Below, piece after piece: positions 1 to 8,752 of a stretch of DNA of 64,000 bases. The notes beneath the pieces were generated by a model. That model did no database searches. It had not been told where the DNA came from and saw only the letters and a list, made by a program, of their open reading frames with translations. The DNA is from Ralstonia pickettii (GTDB lineage: Bacteria > Pseudomonadota > Gammaproteobacteria > Burkholderiales > Burkholderiaceae). The stretch lies in assembly GCF_000607165.1 (NCBI RefSeq), contig NZ_JFZG01000027.1, positions 1-64,000 of the forward strand. Reading direction: 5' to 3'. Numbering within the stretch: the stretch's first letter is position 1; every line of letters begins with the position of its first letter. A program made the translations under genes and the position numbers.

Positions 1-25
1 TACTAATGTGCGGATGCATGGCTGG

Positions 26-60
26 CAAGCTTTTTTGTGAGTTGCTCGCAAAAAAGCTTG
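26..60. repeat. Long near-perfect hairpin
   Basis: Two 16-nt arms (26-41 and 45-60) pair around a 3-nt loop, with one G-T mismatch. Each arm contains a run of six T or six A, so the T-tract sits inside the stem rather than after it. It may be a bidirectional transcription terminator or the edge of a repeated element. No gene is visible between here and position 204. Confidence 0.5.
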
Positions 61-204
61 TTCAGCACCCGTCTACTCGCGATGAGACCCACGTTACGGC
101 GGGGTTGGAGCGGTGCTGCACGCCTCGCCCGGCCTGCGAGCGGCACGGATGGGCAGGTCATTAGTCCCGGAGCGCCCTTCTCACTTATGGAGATGTGGTT
201 GGCA

Positions 205-924
205 TCAATGCTTGACCGGCGCCTTGCACAGCCCCTGGTTGTAGAGAATCGCCTTGCTGGTCGATGCGTAGTTGTCAGCGTCGCACGGCGGCAGGAACAG
301 TGATGCGTCCTTTTGTGCTTTGACGGCAGTTGTCTCAGACAGCACAGTCAGACATTGGGCATTGTCACCGCGATGGTATTCAGTTACGGCAAGATCACTG
401 CGGGCCTTGTCGCGCTCAATCCAATCCATGAAGGGGTCGCAATCGGAGAGCAGCGAACGCAGCGTGGTGCGGGCTGCATCGTAATCCTTGGCGGCATATT
501 GCTTGTGGGCCTGGCCGATGCGGGCCTGGCGCTGGCGGTCTGTACAGGCGGCCGGGGCACGGCGGTAGTCACCGTCAAACATGGCGCGCATACCGCAGAA
601 ATCTCGGCACGCCTCGGCGGTGGCGGAGGAATTCAGCTTAAGCGCATCCTTATTACCCGACACGGCGATGCGGCACTTGCCCTCGTCTTTCTCGATGCCG
701 ACGCGGCCTTGGAACGTACCTTCAATCGCGCACGTGTGGCAGTTGCCGCCGATGGTGGCGATATTGAAGCTGCTGCCCTTGACCGTCATCGCGCCGCTCG
801 CGCTCCCGCCCAGGATGTAGACGTATTCGCCCGGCTCGACGGCTGGGCCGGCCGCCATGGTGCACGCGCTAGCCAACAAGCCTGCAATCGTCAACGCGTG
901 CCGCATCCACATTCCAATTGCCAT
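205..924 (-). CDS. Secreted hypothetical protein, Cys-rich
   Basis: The 239-aa protein begins with a hydrophobic segment (MRHALTIAGLLASACTMAAG) typical of an export signal, so it is probably periplasmic. The mature part carries many cysteines (GGNCHTCAIEG, CRDFCGM, AACTD, SDCDP, PPCDAD), which suggests disulfide bonds. The middle to C-terminal part is helical and rich in Ala, Asp and Arg, somewhat like tetratricopeptide-type helices. Start at 924 is chosen for the GGAG eight bases upstream; the frame stays open further upstream but with non-coding-like composition. I do not recognise the family and cannot assign a function. It is preceded by the DUF4337 gene on the same strand, 112 bp away. 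Confidence 0.6.
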   Translation of the reverse strand: MAIGMWMRHALTIAGLLASACTMAAGPAVEPGEYVYILGGSASGAMTVKGSSFNIATIGGNCHTCAIEGTFQGRVGIEKDEGKCRIAVSGNKDALKLNSSATAEACRDFCGMRAMFDGDYRRAPAACTDRQRQARIGQAHKQYAAKDYDAARTTLRSLLSDCDPFMDWIERDKARSDLAVTEYHRGDNAQCLTVLSETTAVKAQKDASLFLPPCDADNYASTSKAILYNQGLCKAPVKH

Positions 925-1036
925 GGTGTTTGCTCCAGATCCATGGAGGCGGATGCCTCCTGCAAGCGCGCCGTTCTTGCGGCGCGGCTGGGTATATCGG
1001 CACCCAACCGCCCTAACGACCGACGCCGTAACGCTG

Positions 1037-1609
1037 TCAGATATGAAATAGCGCCAGCACTGCGACGACACCACCGACAGCGCCCACACCGTACGAAAGC
1101 ACCTGCATCCAGCGCCGGCGCGAGAGTAACGTGATGGCCGCCAGCGCGATCGACACCTGAATGGCGACCACCGCTTGCGCCCACCGGTGATGATGGTGCA
1201 CGGCAAGCTCACTGGCGTCGTCGGCCTCTTTGGCAAGGCGCTCCTGGTCTTCAGCCTGACGGCGAATGTCTTCTTTCTCGGCGGCGTAGCGCTGGGCTTC
1301 GCGCTTGGCGGCGGCCTGATCGGTGCCGGGCAGTTGGGCGGTCAACTCGGCAATGGCTTGCTTCTGGCCTTTGGCTTGGTAGTACGCCCAGCGGTTGGCA
1401 GCCTCGGTCTTGTGGATGGCGGCTTCGTTCTTGGCAAGTAGCGCGGCGTTTTGCGTGGCGCCGCCTTGGTAACCGAAGACAGCGCCGGCCGTCGAAAGAA
1501 TCGCCGTCATGACGGCGATACGCCCGGCAAAGCTGTCGGCGTGGCCGCTTTCCGCTGCGTGCTCGAGCGCGTGATCATGCGCGCCGTGCACGTGAAATCC
1601 TTCTGACAT
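1037..1609 (-). CDS. DUF4337-type membrane protein
   Basis: The 190-aa protein has a His-rich N-terminus (VHGAHDHALEHA), a first hydrophobic segment around residues 27-45, a long charged helical middle (residues about 55-125, rich in Ala, Lys, Glu and Gln, likely coiled coil) and two C-terminal hydrophobic segments split by a basic loop (SRRRWMQV). This architecture matches DUF4337 inner-membrane proteins of unknown function. The start at 1609 has AAGGGGAGC just upstream. No operon partner is evident; the gene diverges from the sterol-desaturase-like gene across about 300 bp. Confidence 0.7.
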   Translation of the reverse strand: MSEGFHVHGAHDHALEHAAESGHADSFAGRIAVMTAILSTAGAVFGYQGGATQNAALLAKNEAAIHKTEAANRWAYYQAKGQKQAIAELTAQLPGTDQAAAKREAQRYAAEKEDIRRQAEDQERLAKEADDASELAVHHHHRWAQAVVAIQVSIALAAITLLSRRRWMQVLSYGVGAVGGVVAVLALFHI

Positions 1610-1795
1610 GGTTGCTCCCCTTCTAGTCTGTATCGTCGGTCGCCCCTCAGGCGCAGACCTCACAATGCATGGCCTCGTACGGAAAGGCAACGCCATGCGG
1701 CGCGCATCCAACGTTGCAGATCAGCTTTCTGACGCTGCCGCGCAAGGAGGGAGCGCGGCAATCGCAAATCATTTATACGCTGAGCAATTGCGTCG

Positions 1796-1823
1796 TTGAA
1801 TACATGAAACCGGTCCGTATAAT
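1796..1823 (+). promoter_or_regulatory. Sigma70-type promoter
   Basis: TTGAAT (1796-1801) and TATAAT (1818-1823) are separated by 16 bp, a near-consensus housekeeping promoter. It lies about 85 bp upstream of the sterol-desaturase-like gene starting at 1906. Apart from this I see nothing in 1610-1905 except a short unconvincing plus-strand ORF. Confidence 0.65.
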
Positions 1824-1905
1824 CGCGCAGCAATGCGAATCAGCGCCAAATATTCGTTGGTAATCGCATTGTTAATAAAACAAAACAATACTGCGAGTCA
1901 GATCC

Positions 1906-3111
1906 ATGGATGCGTCCCAAAAGCCTTTGGCGCCACTGCCTGAAGAGGAACACCAACCCGCCATCGTCCGCGTGGCCGACGCGACGATCCGCGATGCCAA
2001 TGCATTGCTGCATGCCAACGGCGGCCTGAAGTTCGGCCGGGGCATGATCGGCACCATCCTGGCGTTGGTGCTGAGCTTTCTGTGCTTGCTGGGCGTACTG
2101 GCGTTTCACTTTCCCCAGTATCTGACGACGCCCGAATTGCGGCGCGCGTATTCAGTGGATGTGATTCGGCAGATTCTGTTTGTCTCTCTGCTGATCTCGG
2201 GCGGGTTATCGCTGGCGAATATCGTGCTGGATAACCGCCGCCGCCTGAACGGTCTGGGGTTCCTGTTTGTGGTGATTGCCGTTGCGCTAGGCGGCTCACG
2301 CGTGCCGGTAGGCGATTTTCCGGATCACACGCCGTACATCGGCATGGATTGGTTCATTCTCGATCTGCTCGGCTCGACGGCGATTTTCGTGCTGCTTGAG
2401 AAGCTATTCCCGCTCTACAAGAAGCAGCCGGTGTTCCGGGCCGAATGGCAGACCGATATGGTGCACTTTGCAGTGAACCACTTCATCGTGGGGCTGGTGC
2501 TGCTGGTGGTGAACTTCGTGATCCACCGCGTGTTCGGATGGATGGTCCACGCGGACTTTCAGCAAATGGTGCAGCACATCTGGTTCATTCCGCAGTTGTT
2601 GCTGTGCATGCTGGTTGCCGACCTGATGGAGTACGTCACGCACCGCGCGTATCACGAAGTGCCGTTCCTCTGGCGCTTCCATGCCGTGCATCACAGCGTG
2701 AAGACCATGGACTGGCTGGCCGGCTCACGTCAGCACATTCTTGAACTGATCGTCACGCGGGTGGCAGTGCTGGGGCCGCTGTTCGTGCTGGGATTCGACA
2801 AAGCCGTGGTCGATGTCTACATCATCATCGTGGGCTTCCAGGCGGTGTTCAATCACGCCAATGTGCATTTGCCGTGGGGGCCGTTGAAGTACATCTTCGT
2901 GACGCCGGATTTCCATCATTGGCACCACTCGTCGGAAGACGAAGCGATCGACAAGAACTACGCCGCGCACTTCGCCTTCATCGATTACCTGTTCGGTACC
3001 GCCGTCAAATCGAAGAAGGCTTTCCCAGAGAAGTACGGCGTGGTAGGCGACTACATGCCCGACGGCTTCGTCAACCAGCAACGCTTTCCGTTCCGGCGTC
3101 AGCAGAACTGA
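1906..3111 (+). CDS. Sterol desaturase / fatty acid hydroxylase family membrane protein
   Basis: This 401-aa protein belongs to the membrane di-iron hydroxylase superfamily. Several hydrophobic segments occupy the N-terminal half (around residues 45-65, 80-105, 115-130 and 145-160) and the middle. The His clusters that bind the two irons are visible in the C-terminal half: THRAYHEVPFLWRFHAVHH, then NHANVH and FHHWHHS. Members hydroxylate or desaturate lipids or carotenoids using O2; the substrate here cannot be told. A strong promoter sits at 1796-1823, and the DUF985 gene follows after 17 bp, probably co-transcribed. The ribosome binding site at 1906 is weak. Confidence 0.8.
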   Translation: MDASQKPLAPLPEEEHQPAIVRVADATIRDANALLHANGGLKFGRGMIGTILALVLSFLCLLGVLAFHFPQYLTTPELRRAYSVDVIRQILFVSLLISGGLSLANIVLDNRRRLNGLGFLFVVIAVALGGSRVPVGDFPDHTPYIGMDWFILDLLGSTAIFVLLEKLFPLYKKQPVFRAEWQTDMVHFAVNHFIVGLVLLVVNFVIHRVFGWMVHADFQQMVQHIWFIPQLLLCMLVADLMEYVTHRAYHEVPFLWRFHAVHHSVKTMDWLAGSRQHILELIVTRVAVLGPLFVLGFDKAVVDVYIIIVGFQAVFNHANVHLPWGPLKYIFVTPDFHHWHHSSEDEAIDKNYAAHFAFIDYLFGTAVKSKKAFPEKYGVVGDYMPDGFVNQQRFPFRRQQN

Positions 3112-3128
3112 GTCGAAGGTTCTTCATC

Positions 3129-3647
3129 ATGCCGATCACCGCCGCTGCTCAGCACCTCATCGCCCGCCTCGGTCTCGAACCGCACCCGGAAGGCGGCTTC
3201 TATCGCGAAACCTATCGCAGTGAGGAACGCGTCCAGCGAGGCGTCCCGCCCGTCGAACGTGCGGCTGCTACCGCCATCTATTACCTCTTGGCGGATGATG
3301 CATATTCCGCCTGGCATCGGATCCAGTCGGACGAGTTGTGGCACTTCCATGCGGGGGACTCACTCAATGTGCATGTGTTGGAGGACGACGGTACGGTGAG
3401 CACGCATCGTCTGGGCGATGCGGCCGACGACGCGATGGCGGTGTACCAGGCGGTGGTTCCGGCAGGCCGCTGGTTTGCGGCCGAGCGCGTGCCGGGTGAA
3501 CATGGCTATGCGCTGGTCGGCTGCACCGTTGCGCCGGGGTTCGAGTTCAGCGAGTTCGAACTGGCCGACGAAGGCGCGCTGCTGGCAAAGTACTCGGCAC
3601 ATGGCGATCTCATTCGAAGGTTGCTGCCCAAGCCTGCGGTACGTTAG
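3129..3647 (+). CDS. DUF985 cupin-fold protein
   Basis: The 172-aa protein has the sequence pattern of DUF985/RmlC-like single-domain cupins: PHPEGGFYRETYRS near the N-terminus, AATAIYYLLADD, then SDELWHFHAGDSLNVHVL and a C-terminal LVGCTVAPGFEFSEFEL strand pair. The family is metal-free or weakly metal-binding and its function is mostly unknown. It starts 17 bp after the sterol-desaturase-like gene and is probably in the same transcript. Its stop codon is immediately followed (next base) by the stop codon of a small opposite-strand ORF. Confidence 0.75.
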   Translation: MPITAAAQHLIARLGLEPHPEGGFYRETYRSEERVQRGVPPVERAAATAIYYLLADDAYSAWHRIQSDELWHFHAGDSLNVHVLEDDGTVSTHRLGDAADDAMAVYQAVVPAGRWFAAERVPGEHGYALVGCTVAPGFEFSEFELADEGALLAKYSAHGDLIRRLLPKPAVR

Positions 3648-3779
3648 TCAGCACCACACCACGCTTTCATAGCCGACTGTGCGGCGGTAGACACTTATAC
3701 CCCGCCACGTGCTGTACTCCATGTACGCGCATGTCAGGACGACGATCCAGTTAGCTGCTGCGGTGGCTGTGGTGGACAT
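3648..3779 (-). CDS. Candidate 43-aa small protein
   Basis: An ATG at 3779 is preceded by GGGAGGGGAT, one of the strongest Shine-Dalgarno matches in the window, and opens a 43-codon frame ending in TGA at 3648. The predicted peptide has a short hydrophobic stretch (NWIVVLTCAYM) followed by an aromatic, basic segment (STWRGISVYRRTVGYESVV) ending in Trp-Cys. It could be a membrane-associated microprotein. No family is recognised, and the call rests on the ribosome binding site and the codon pattern. It converges exactly on the end of the DUF985 gene. Confidence 0.4.
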   Translation of the reverse strand: MSTTATAAANWIVVLTCAYMEYSTWRGISVYRRTVGYESVVWC

Positions 3780-4082
3780 ATCCCCTCCCTCTCTGCCTGC
3801 CCCGATAGTTGTCTTATCGGCACGTTTTCAGTCTAGGAGAGGGGTCTCCAAAACCATTGCACGAGCAATGACGCTTCTCGGCCCTTATTTCCGGATCTCG
3901 CCTCCGTATGGGCATCGCGCGTCGCAAACGCCCGTTTGGGTGCGGCTCTAATGCATCTTGGAACGCACAGCATGACGGCGCCGGCTAGTCTTCATCGGTT
4001 CGTCGATCTACGCTTGTGAGACGCGCTGCGGCGTGACGCACGCTCCCCATCCACATCACACAGACGCCTTCGGAAGAACATC
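3780..4082. other. Intergenic region with two small inverted repeats
   Basis: No convincing gene is present in these 303 bp. Two perfect small inverted repeats occur: CCGATA/TATCGG with a 7-nt spacer at 3802-3820, and CATTGC/GCAATG with a 4-nt spacer at 3855-3870. They lie upstream of both the 43-aa ORF (minus strand) and the reductase gene at 4083 (plus strand), so they could be operators. Confidence 0.35.
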
Positions 4083-4961
4083 ATGGCTACCATCGGATTC
4101 ATCGGTCTTGGCATCATGGGCGCTCACATGGCGCGCAACCTGCTCAAAGGCGACCACACCCTGATCGTCAGCGGCAAGCATTCTGTGCCGGAAGATCTGC
4201 GGTCGCGCACCACGGTTGTCGCCAGCTCAACGGCGGTGGCGCAAGCCGCGGACATCGTCATCGCCATGGTGCCGGACACGCCGGACGTAGCCGATGTGCT
4301 GTTTGGCGAAGAGGGTGTTGCGCAGAGCTTGGCTGCAGGCAAGCTCTTCATCGACATGAGTTCGATCTCGCCGATTGAAACGCAGGCCTTTGCCAAGCGC
4401 GTCGAAGCGCTGGGCGCCGATTACCTCGATGCGCCCGTTTCAGGCGGTGAAGTCGGTGCACGCGATGCGACGCTCACGATCATGGTTGGCGGAAAAGAAG
4501 CCGCGTTCGAGCGTGCCAGACCGCTGTTCGCCTTGATGGGCAAGAACGTCACGCACGTGGGCGACTCCGGTGCTGGGCAAACATGCAAGGTGGCCAACCA
4601 GATCATCGTGGCATTGACCATCGAGGCGGTAGGCGAAGCACTGCTGTTCGCGTCCAAGGCCGGTGCCGATCCGGCACGTGTGCGCGAGGCGTTGATGGGG
4701 GGCTTTGCCTCCTCGCGCATTCTCGAAGTGCATGGCGAACGCATGATCAAGCGGACGTTTGACCCGGGCTTTCGCATCGAGCTGCACCAGAAGGATCTGA
4801 ACCTGGCGTTGGAAGGCGCTCGCAAGCTCGGCATCGCCCTGCCGAACACCGCCGCTGCACAGCAGCTTTTCAACGTGTGCGCCGCTAACGGCGGCAAGGC
4901 ATGGGACCACTCTGCCATGGTTCGCGCACTGGAACTGATGGCGGATCACAACATTGCCTGA
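4083..4961 (+). CDS. glxR: 2-hydroxy-3-oxopropionate (tartronate semialdehyde) reductase
   Basis: The 292-aa protein is a beta-hydroxyacid dehydrogenase. The N-terminal NAD(P) fold carries GFIGLGIMG (residues 5-13), the substrate loop is DAPVSGGEVGA (around 117-126), and the catalytic Lys is K169 in GAGQTCKVANQ. The best subfamily match is tartronate semialdehyde reductase (GlxR/GarR), which reduces tartronate semialdehyde to glycerate in glyoxylate or glucarate metabolism. No glyoxylate carboligase or hydroxypyruvate isomerase is adjacent, so the exact hydroxyacid remains an inference. It converges on the MFS gene with a shared terminator between. Confidence 0.85.
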   Translation: MATIGFIGLGIMGAHMARNLLKGDHTLIVSGKHSVPEDLRSRTTVVASSTAVAQAADIVIAMVPDTPDVADVLFGEEGVAQSLAAGKLFIDMSSISPIETQAFAKRVEALGADYLDAPVSGGEVGARDATLTIMVGGKEAAFERARPLFALMGKNVTHVGDSGAGQTCKVANQIIVALTIEAVGEALLFASKAGADPARVREALMGGFASSRILEVHGERMIKRTFDPGFRIELHQKDLNLALEGARKLGIALPNTAAAQQLFNVCAANGGKAWDHSAMVRALELMADHNIA

Positions 4962-4964
4962 ACC

Positions 4965-5006
4965 AAAACGGGGTGCGTGCACAGGCGAGCACACCCGCCC
5001 CGTTTT
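4965..5006. terminator. Bidirectional terminator
   Basis: AAAACGGGG (4965-4973) pairs with CCCCGTTTT (4998-5006), giving a GC stem flanked by A and T runs on both sides. It sits between the convergent reductase (ends 4961) and MFS transporter (ends 5028), as expected for a terminator serving both. Confidence 0.65.
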
Positions 5007-5027
5007 ACGGCCGTCGACGGCGTCGGC

Positions 5028-6431
5028 TTACAGCTCAAGTTGCTCCAGCACTTTCCCCTTGGTTTCGATGCCGAGGAAGTAGATGGTGATCGCGGCCAGT
5101 ATGGGGACCAAGGCCAGCAGCAAGAACGCATTGCTGACGTTGCCCGAGCCGATCGTCGAACCGATCAGCATCGGTGAAAAGATGGCCGCAATCTTCAGCC
5201 ACGCGCCGCCCATGCCGCAACCGATCGCACGGATGTTGGTCGGGTACAGCTCCGGCGTATAGACATATGCGGTGATGAAGCCGCACGCCATTAACCCCAG
5301 CGCCAACGAGCACAACCCCGCCACCACATAGAGCGACTGCTCGTGCAGCAGCCCAGCCAGTGCCAGCGAGACGCCGCACAGTACGAACGACACCACCATC
5401 ACGGGCTTGCGGCCCACCTTGTCCACAATCATGGCGCAGACCAACGAGCCGACCACGCCCAGCACCGAAGCCAGCGCCGCCAGGTTGAGCGCCAGTTGCA
5501 GCGGCGCGTGATAGATCGTTTTGTAGACCGTCGGCAGCCATGTCGACAGACCGTACTGGATGAAACCGCACGTCGCCCACAGCATGGCCACGACCACGGT
5601 GCGCTTGATGTACACGGGACCGAACAGATCGCGCATGCCGCGCTTCGGGTGGCGGTGCGACATCTGCTCAAAGGCCGAGGTATCGCCCAGCGGAGGCAAC
5701 GGTTCCTTCGATCTGGCTTCAAAGCGAGCCTGCGCGGCGTCGGCCTCGGCCAGGCGGCCGTTGGTCGCCAGCCAGCGCGGGGATTCCGGCACGGCCTTGG
5801 GCAGCGTGAAGAACAGCACCAGCGGAATGCCGCCGAGGAAGTACATCACCTCCCAGCCGAAATGCGGCACCAGCCATGCACCCAGCGCGTTGGACACCAG
5901 CAGGCCGATCGGGAACACCACCTCATAGAGCAGCACAAAGCGCCCGCGACCATGTGCGCGCGTGACTTCGTTGATGTATGTGGCCGCTACGGGCAGTTCG
6001 CCCCCCAGTCCCACGCCCTGCGCGATGCGCAGCGCCGCAAACACGGCAAAGCTGGGCGCTACGCCGCACAGGAGACTCATCGAACCGATGATGCCTGCGC
6101 TATAGCCGATCATGCGCACGCGACCGAACCGCTCGGCAAGCATGGGGAACACCAGCGCACCGATCAACTGGCCGATGCCGGGCGCACCGATCACAAAAGC
6201 AATCTGCGCCGGCGTCAGGTGCCATTGCGCAATCAGCAGCGGCAGCGTAGCCGCGATGACGATCACGTCAAAACCATCGAAGAACGTCGCGAGCCCGATC
6301 AGCAGACGCGCGCGCACGTGCATGCCGTTGCTCTTGAGCCGCTCGATGCGGGCAACGATCTTGCCCAGGCTCATCCCGCCCAACGGCCCATCGTGGTCAA
6401 TTCCGTTATCAATCAAAACACCTGGCTTCAT
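5028..6431 (-). CDS. MFS transporter, sugar/aromatic-acid proton symporter type
   Basis: The 467-aa protein has the 12-helix major facilitator pattern, with the cytoplasmic signature AERFGRVR after helix 2, the conserved DGFD in helix 1, PESPRW between helices 6 and 7 and DKVGRKP after helix 8. This places it near the AAHS and sugar-porter families that import organic acids. The start at 6431 has AAGGAG eight bases upstream. It is the last gene of the 14-gene minus-strand run, 71 bp downstream of the porin gene, and is the likely inner-membrane importer for the substrate of that cluster. Confidence 0.8.
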   Translation of the reverse strand: MKPGVLIDNGIDHDGPLGGMSLGKIVARIERLKSNGMHVRARLLIGLATFFDGFDVIVIAATLPLLIAQWHLTPAQIAFVIGAPGIGQLIGALVFPMLAERFGRVRMIGYSAGIIGSMSLLCGVAPSFAVFAALRIAQGVGLGGELPVAATYINEVTRAHGRGRFVLLYEVVFPIGLLVSNALGAWLVPHFGWEVMYFLGGIPLVLFFTLPKAVPESPRWLATNGRLAEADAAQARFEARSKEPLPPLGDTSAFEQMSHRHPKRGMRDLFGPVYIKRTVVVAMLWATCGFIQYGLSTWLPTVYKTIYHAPLQLALNLAALASVLGVVGSLVCAMIVDKVGRKPVMVVSFVLCGVSLALAGLLHEQSLYVVAGLCSLALGLMACGFITAYVYTPELYPTNIRAIGCGMGGAWLKIAAIFSPMLIGSTIGSGNVSNAFLLLALVPILAAITIYFLGIETKGKVLEQLEL

Positions 6432-6502
6432 GTGAAGCTCCTTCCGGAGGAAGTTGATGCGCCACCAGGTCGCTGCCCAGCGGCGCGCGTTGGGTCAGGA
6501 CG

Positions 6503-7603
6503 TCAGAACGAGTGATGCACGCCGGTGCTGACAACCAGCTGGTTGCGCTGCGCCGCCACACCCACGCCGTTGATGGCAGCGGACTTCGCGTCGCCGGCGG
6601 CACGCTGGTAGGTACCCTGAACGTACACCTGCGTGCGCTTGGAGAATGCATACACGTTGCCCAGGCTGAACTGGTTCCAACGGGCCCCCTCGTACTTGCT
6701 GAAGGTATAGCCCACGTTGAGCGTGTTGGCGGCGCTGTAATGCCATGCGGTGCCCAGGTCGACGTTCTGAGCGCGGGCATTGGCGCCGCCCAGCGTGATC
6801 CGCGTTTGCGTGTAGACGGCGTTGATCTGCACCGGCAGGCTGCTGAACTGATACAGCGCGCCAGTACCGAACGACTTGACCGAACTCATCGGCGTCATCA
6901 CGCCCGGCACCAGCGTCGTGCCAAGCGTGTTCGTAATTCCCAGGCGACCAGCGATATCCAACGCGCGGTCATTCGATGCTGTATAGGCCGCGGCTGCACG
7001 GAAACCGCCGTTCGTGTAGTACGCGCCCAGGCTGTAGCTGCGGCTCTTCGAAGGCGAACCCGGCACCTCGCCAAAACCGTACATGCCGCCCAACTGCAGC
7101 CCGCCGAAGATGGGCGAGACGTAGCGCACAGCGTTGTCGATCTGGAACTGGTTGGCCAGGTTGTCAAAGTTGCCTGGGTGAAACAGGTAGAAGTTGGTGA
7201 GCTGGAAGCCGTTACTCAGGCGGCCGAGGTAATCGAACATGAAGTCCGCCTGGTGGCCGAGCTGGATGTTGCCCAGCCGATCGTTGGTGAGGCCCACCCA
7301 CGCCGCCCGGTTGAACAGCTTACCGGCCACCACGCTGTTGCCGGTGTCACCCAGAAAACCCGACTCCAGCTGGAAGATGGCCTGCGTGCCACCGCCAAGA
7401 TCTTCCGAGCCGCGCAGGCCGAAGCGGTCCGGCTGCATGGTGCCCGGGTCCATGCGCAGGGCCGATCCGCTGGCGGCGCCGCTCTTGAGGCTATTGATGT
7501 AGGCCACGCCTTCATCAATGCTGCCGTACAGCGTCACGTTACTCTGGGCCGCCGCCGTGCCAGCCAGGCTCATCGCCGCAATGGCGAACAAGGTTGTCTT
7601 CAT
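6503..7603 (-). CDS. Outer-membrane porin, Burkholderiales trimeric type
   Basis: The 366-aa precursor has a clear signal peptide (MKTTLFAIAAMSLAGTAAAQ) followed by SNVTLYGSIDEG, the hallmark first strand of betaproteobacterial general porins. It ends in aromatic VHHSF, the C-terminal Phe recognised by the BAM machinery. The frame is open upstream, but the start at 7603 fits the signal peptide and has GGAGGAAA upstream. Placed at the end of a catabolic gene run, it probably admits the aromatic substrate to the periplasm. A perfect 16-bp palindrome lies 87 bp upstream, suggesting separate control by the cluster's IclR protein. Confidence 0.9.
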   Translation of the reverse strand: MKTTLFAIAAMSLAGTAAAQSNVTLYGSIDEGVAYINSLKSGAASGSALRMDPGTMQPDRFGLRGSEDLGGGTQAIFQLESGFLGDTGNSVVAGKLFNRAAWVGLTNDRLGNIQLGHQADFMFDYLGRLSNGFQLTNFYLFHPGNFDNLANQFQIDNAVRYVSPIFGGLQLGGMYGFGEVPGSPSKSRSYSLGAYYTNGGFRAAAAYTASNDRALDIAGRLGITNTLGTTLVPGVMTPMSSVKSFGTGALYQFSSLPVQINAVYTQTRITLGGANARAQNVDLGTAWHYSAANTLNVGYTFSKYEGARWNQFSLGNVYAFSKRTQVYVQGTYQRAAGDAKSAAINGVGVAAQRNQLVVSTGVHHSF

Positions 7604-7689
7604 TTGCTGTTTCCTCCACTGGACAAGGTGTCCGCCCCGCCAGTTGTTATCGCCGTCTTGGTGGACGAGCTGGTTGTGGGTCTTGCTTT

Positions 7690-7705
7690 GTTTCGCATGC
7701 GAAAC
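7690..7705. promoter_or_regulatory. Perfect 16-bp palindrome, probable IclR operator
   Basis: GTTTCGCATGCGAAAC is a perfect palindrome located between the reductase gene (ends 7781) and the porin start (7603). A related degenerate copy (19185-19209) lies immediately upstream of the first gene of the catabolic run. IclR-family regulators bind palindromes of about this size, and one is encoded inside the run at 14632-15459. Confidence 0.55.
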
Positions 7706-7780
7706 GTCGTTTAAAAGAAAAACAGGGCGCAAAAAAAAGAGGGCGCGGCTGGTCAGGCCAACGCCTAAACCATCCTGCGC

Positions 7781-8731
7781 TTACAGATCAATCACCAGGC
7801 GCTTGCCCTTGCAGCCGGATACGCAAACCATCATCGTTTGGTTCGACGCACGCTCGCTCTTGGAGAGCACGCTGTCACGGTGGTCGGGCTCGCCCTCCAG
7901 CACGCGCGTTTCGCACGAGCCGCACACGCCTTCCTTGCAGCTGTGTTCCACCTCGACGCCAATCTCCAGTAGCGCATCGAGCAGCGACTTGCCTGCCGGT
8001 ACGCACAGTTCGGCACCGTTGCGCGCCAGCTTGACCTGGTACTCCCCTTCTTGCACCGACTCCACACCGGGATCTGCCGCGAAGCGCTCGATATGGACGT
8101 TGGTGTAGCCGAGTGCCTCGCAAGCAGCCTCGAAAGCCCGCAGCATCGGCCCGGGGCCGCAGCAATAGAAATGCGTATCGGCCGGATGTCCGGCAAGCAG
8201 CGCTTTCAGGTCGGGCGGGCCACCTGCTTCAGCATCCAGGTGGAAGCGCACCGCATCGCCATGCGCGGCCAGCTCATCGGCAAAGGCGGCTTCGGCATGC
8301 GAGCGTGCGCAGTACAGCATCGAGAACGTCTTGCCGTGCTCGGCCAGACGACGTGCCATGCAGACGATGGGCGTTACGCCAATGCCACCCGCGACCAGCA
8401 CCGTGCGCGGCGCGGTTTCGTCCAGCTCGAAGTGATTGCGCGGGCCGCCGATCTTGAGCGTCGAGCCCACGCGCAACTGCTCGTGCACATAGCGCGAGCC
8501 GCCGCGGCTGTTGCGATCGAGCAGCACGCCGACCACATAGCGGTCACGCATCTCCGGCGCGCCGCACAGCGAATAGCTGCGGACCAACCCATTGCCGAGA
8601 TGCAGTTCGATATGCGCGCCTGGGGCGTACTCGGGCAAGGTCTTGCCGCCGACATCGCGCAGCTCCACGCTCACGATGCCTTGGGCTTCGTAGCGCATGG
8701 CGTGCACGCGCAGGTTGAGGGGGGAATTCAT
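7781..8731 (-). CDS. Oxygenase reductase, PDR/VanB type (FMN, NAD, 2Fe-2S)
   Basis: The 316-aa protein has the order of phthalate dioxygenase reductase and VanB: FMN-binding barrel (APGAHIELHLGNGLVRSYSLCG), NAD-binding domain (LVAGGIGVTPI and YYCCGPGPML-like FYCCGPGPM), then a C-terminal plant-type ferredoxin with C-x4-C-x2-C (CKEGVCGSC) and a final Cys in MVCVSGC. It passes electrons from NADH to a terminal oxygenase. The obvious partner is the Rieske protein at 17714-18781 in the same gene run. It starts 21 bp after the dioxygenase gene ends. Confidence 0.88.
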   Translation of the reverse strand: MNSPLNLRVHAMRYEAQGIVSVELRDVGGKTLPEYAPGAHIELHLGNGLVRSYSLCGAPEMRDRYVVGVLLDRNSRGGSRYVHEQLRVGSTLKIGGPRNHFELDETAPRTVLVAGGIGVTPIVCMARRLAEHGKTFSMLYCARSHAEAAFADELAAHGDAVRFHLDAEAGGPPDLKALLAGHPADTHFYCCGPGPMLRAFEAACEALGYTNVHIERFAADPGVESVQEGEYQVKLARNGAELCVPAGKSLLDALLEIGVEVEHSCKEGVCGSCETRVLEGEPDHRDSVLSKSERASNQTMMVCVSGCKGKRLVIDL

Positions 8732-8752
8732 AGCACGTCTCTCTGCAACGTT

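Noticed and set aside
1608-1799. 63-codon plus-strand ORF before the sterol-desaturase-like gene
   Set aside because: It begins inside the start region of the DUF4337 gene and precedes the likely promoter; nothing supports translation.
3709-3951. 80-codon plus-strand ORF
   Set aside because: No ribosome binding site or family pattern; the opposite strand has a better small ORF with a strong Shine-Dalgarno sequence.
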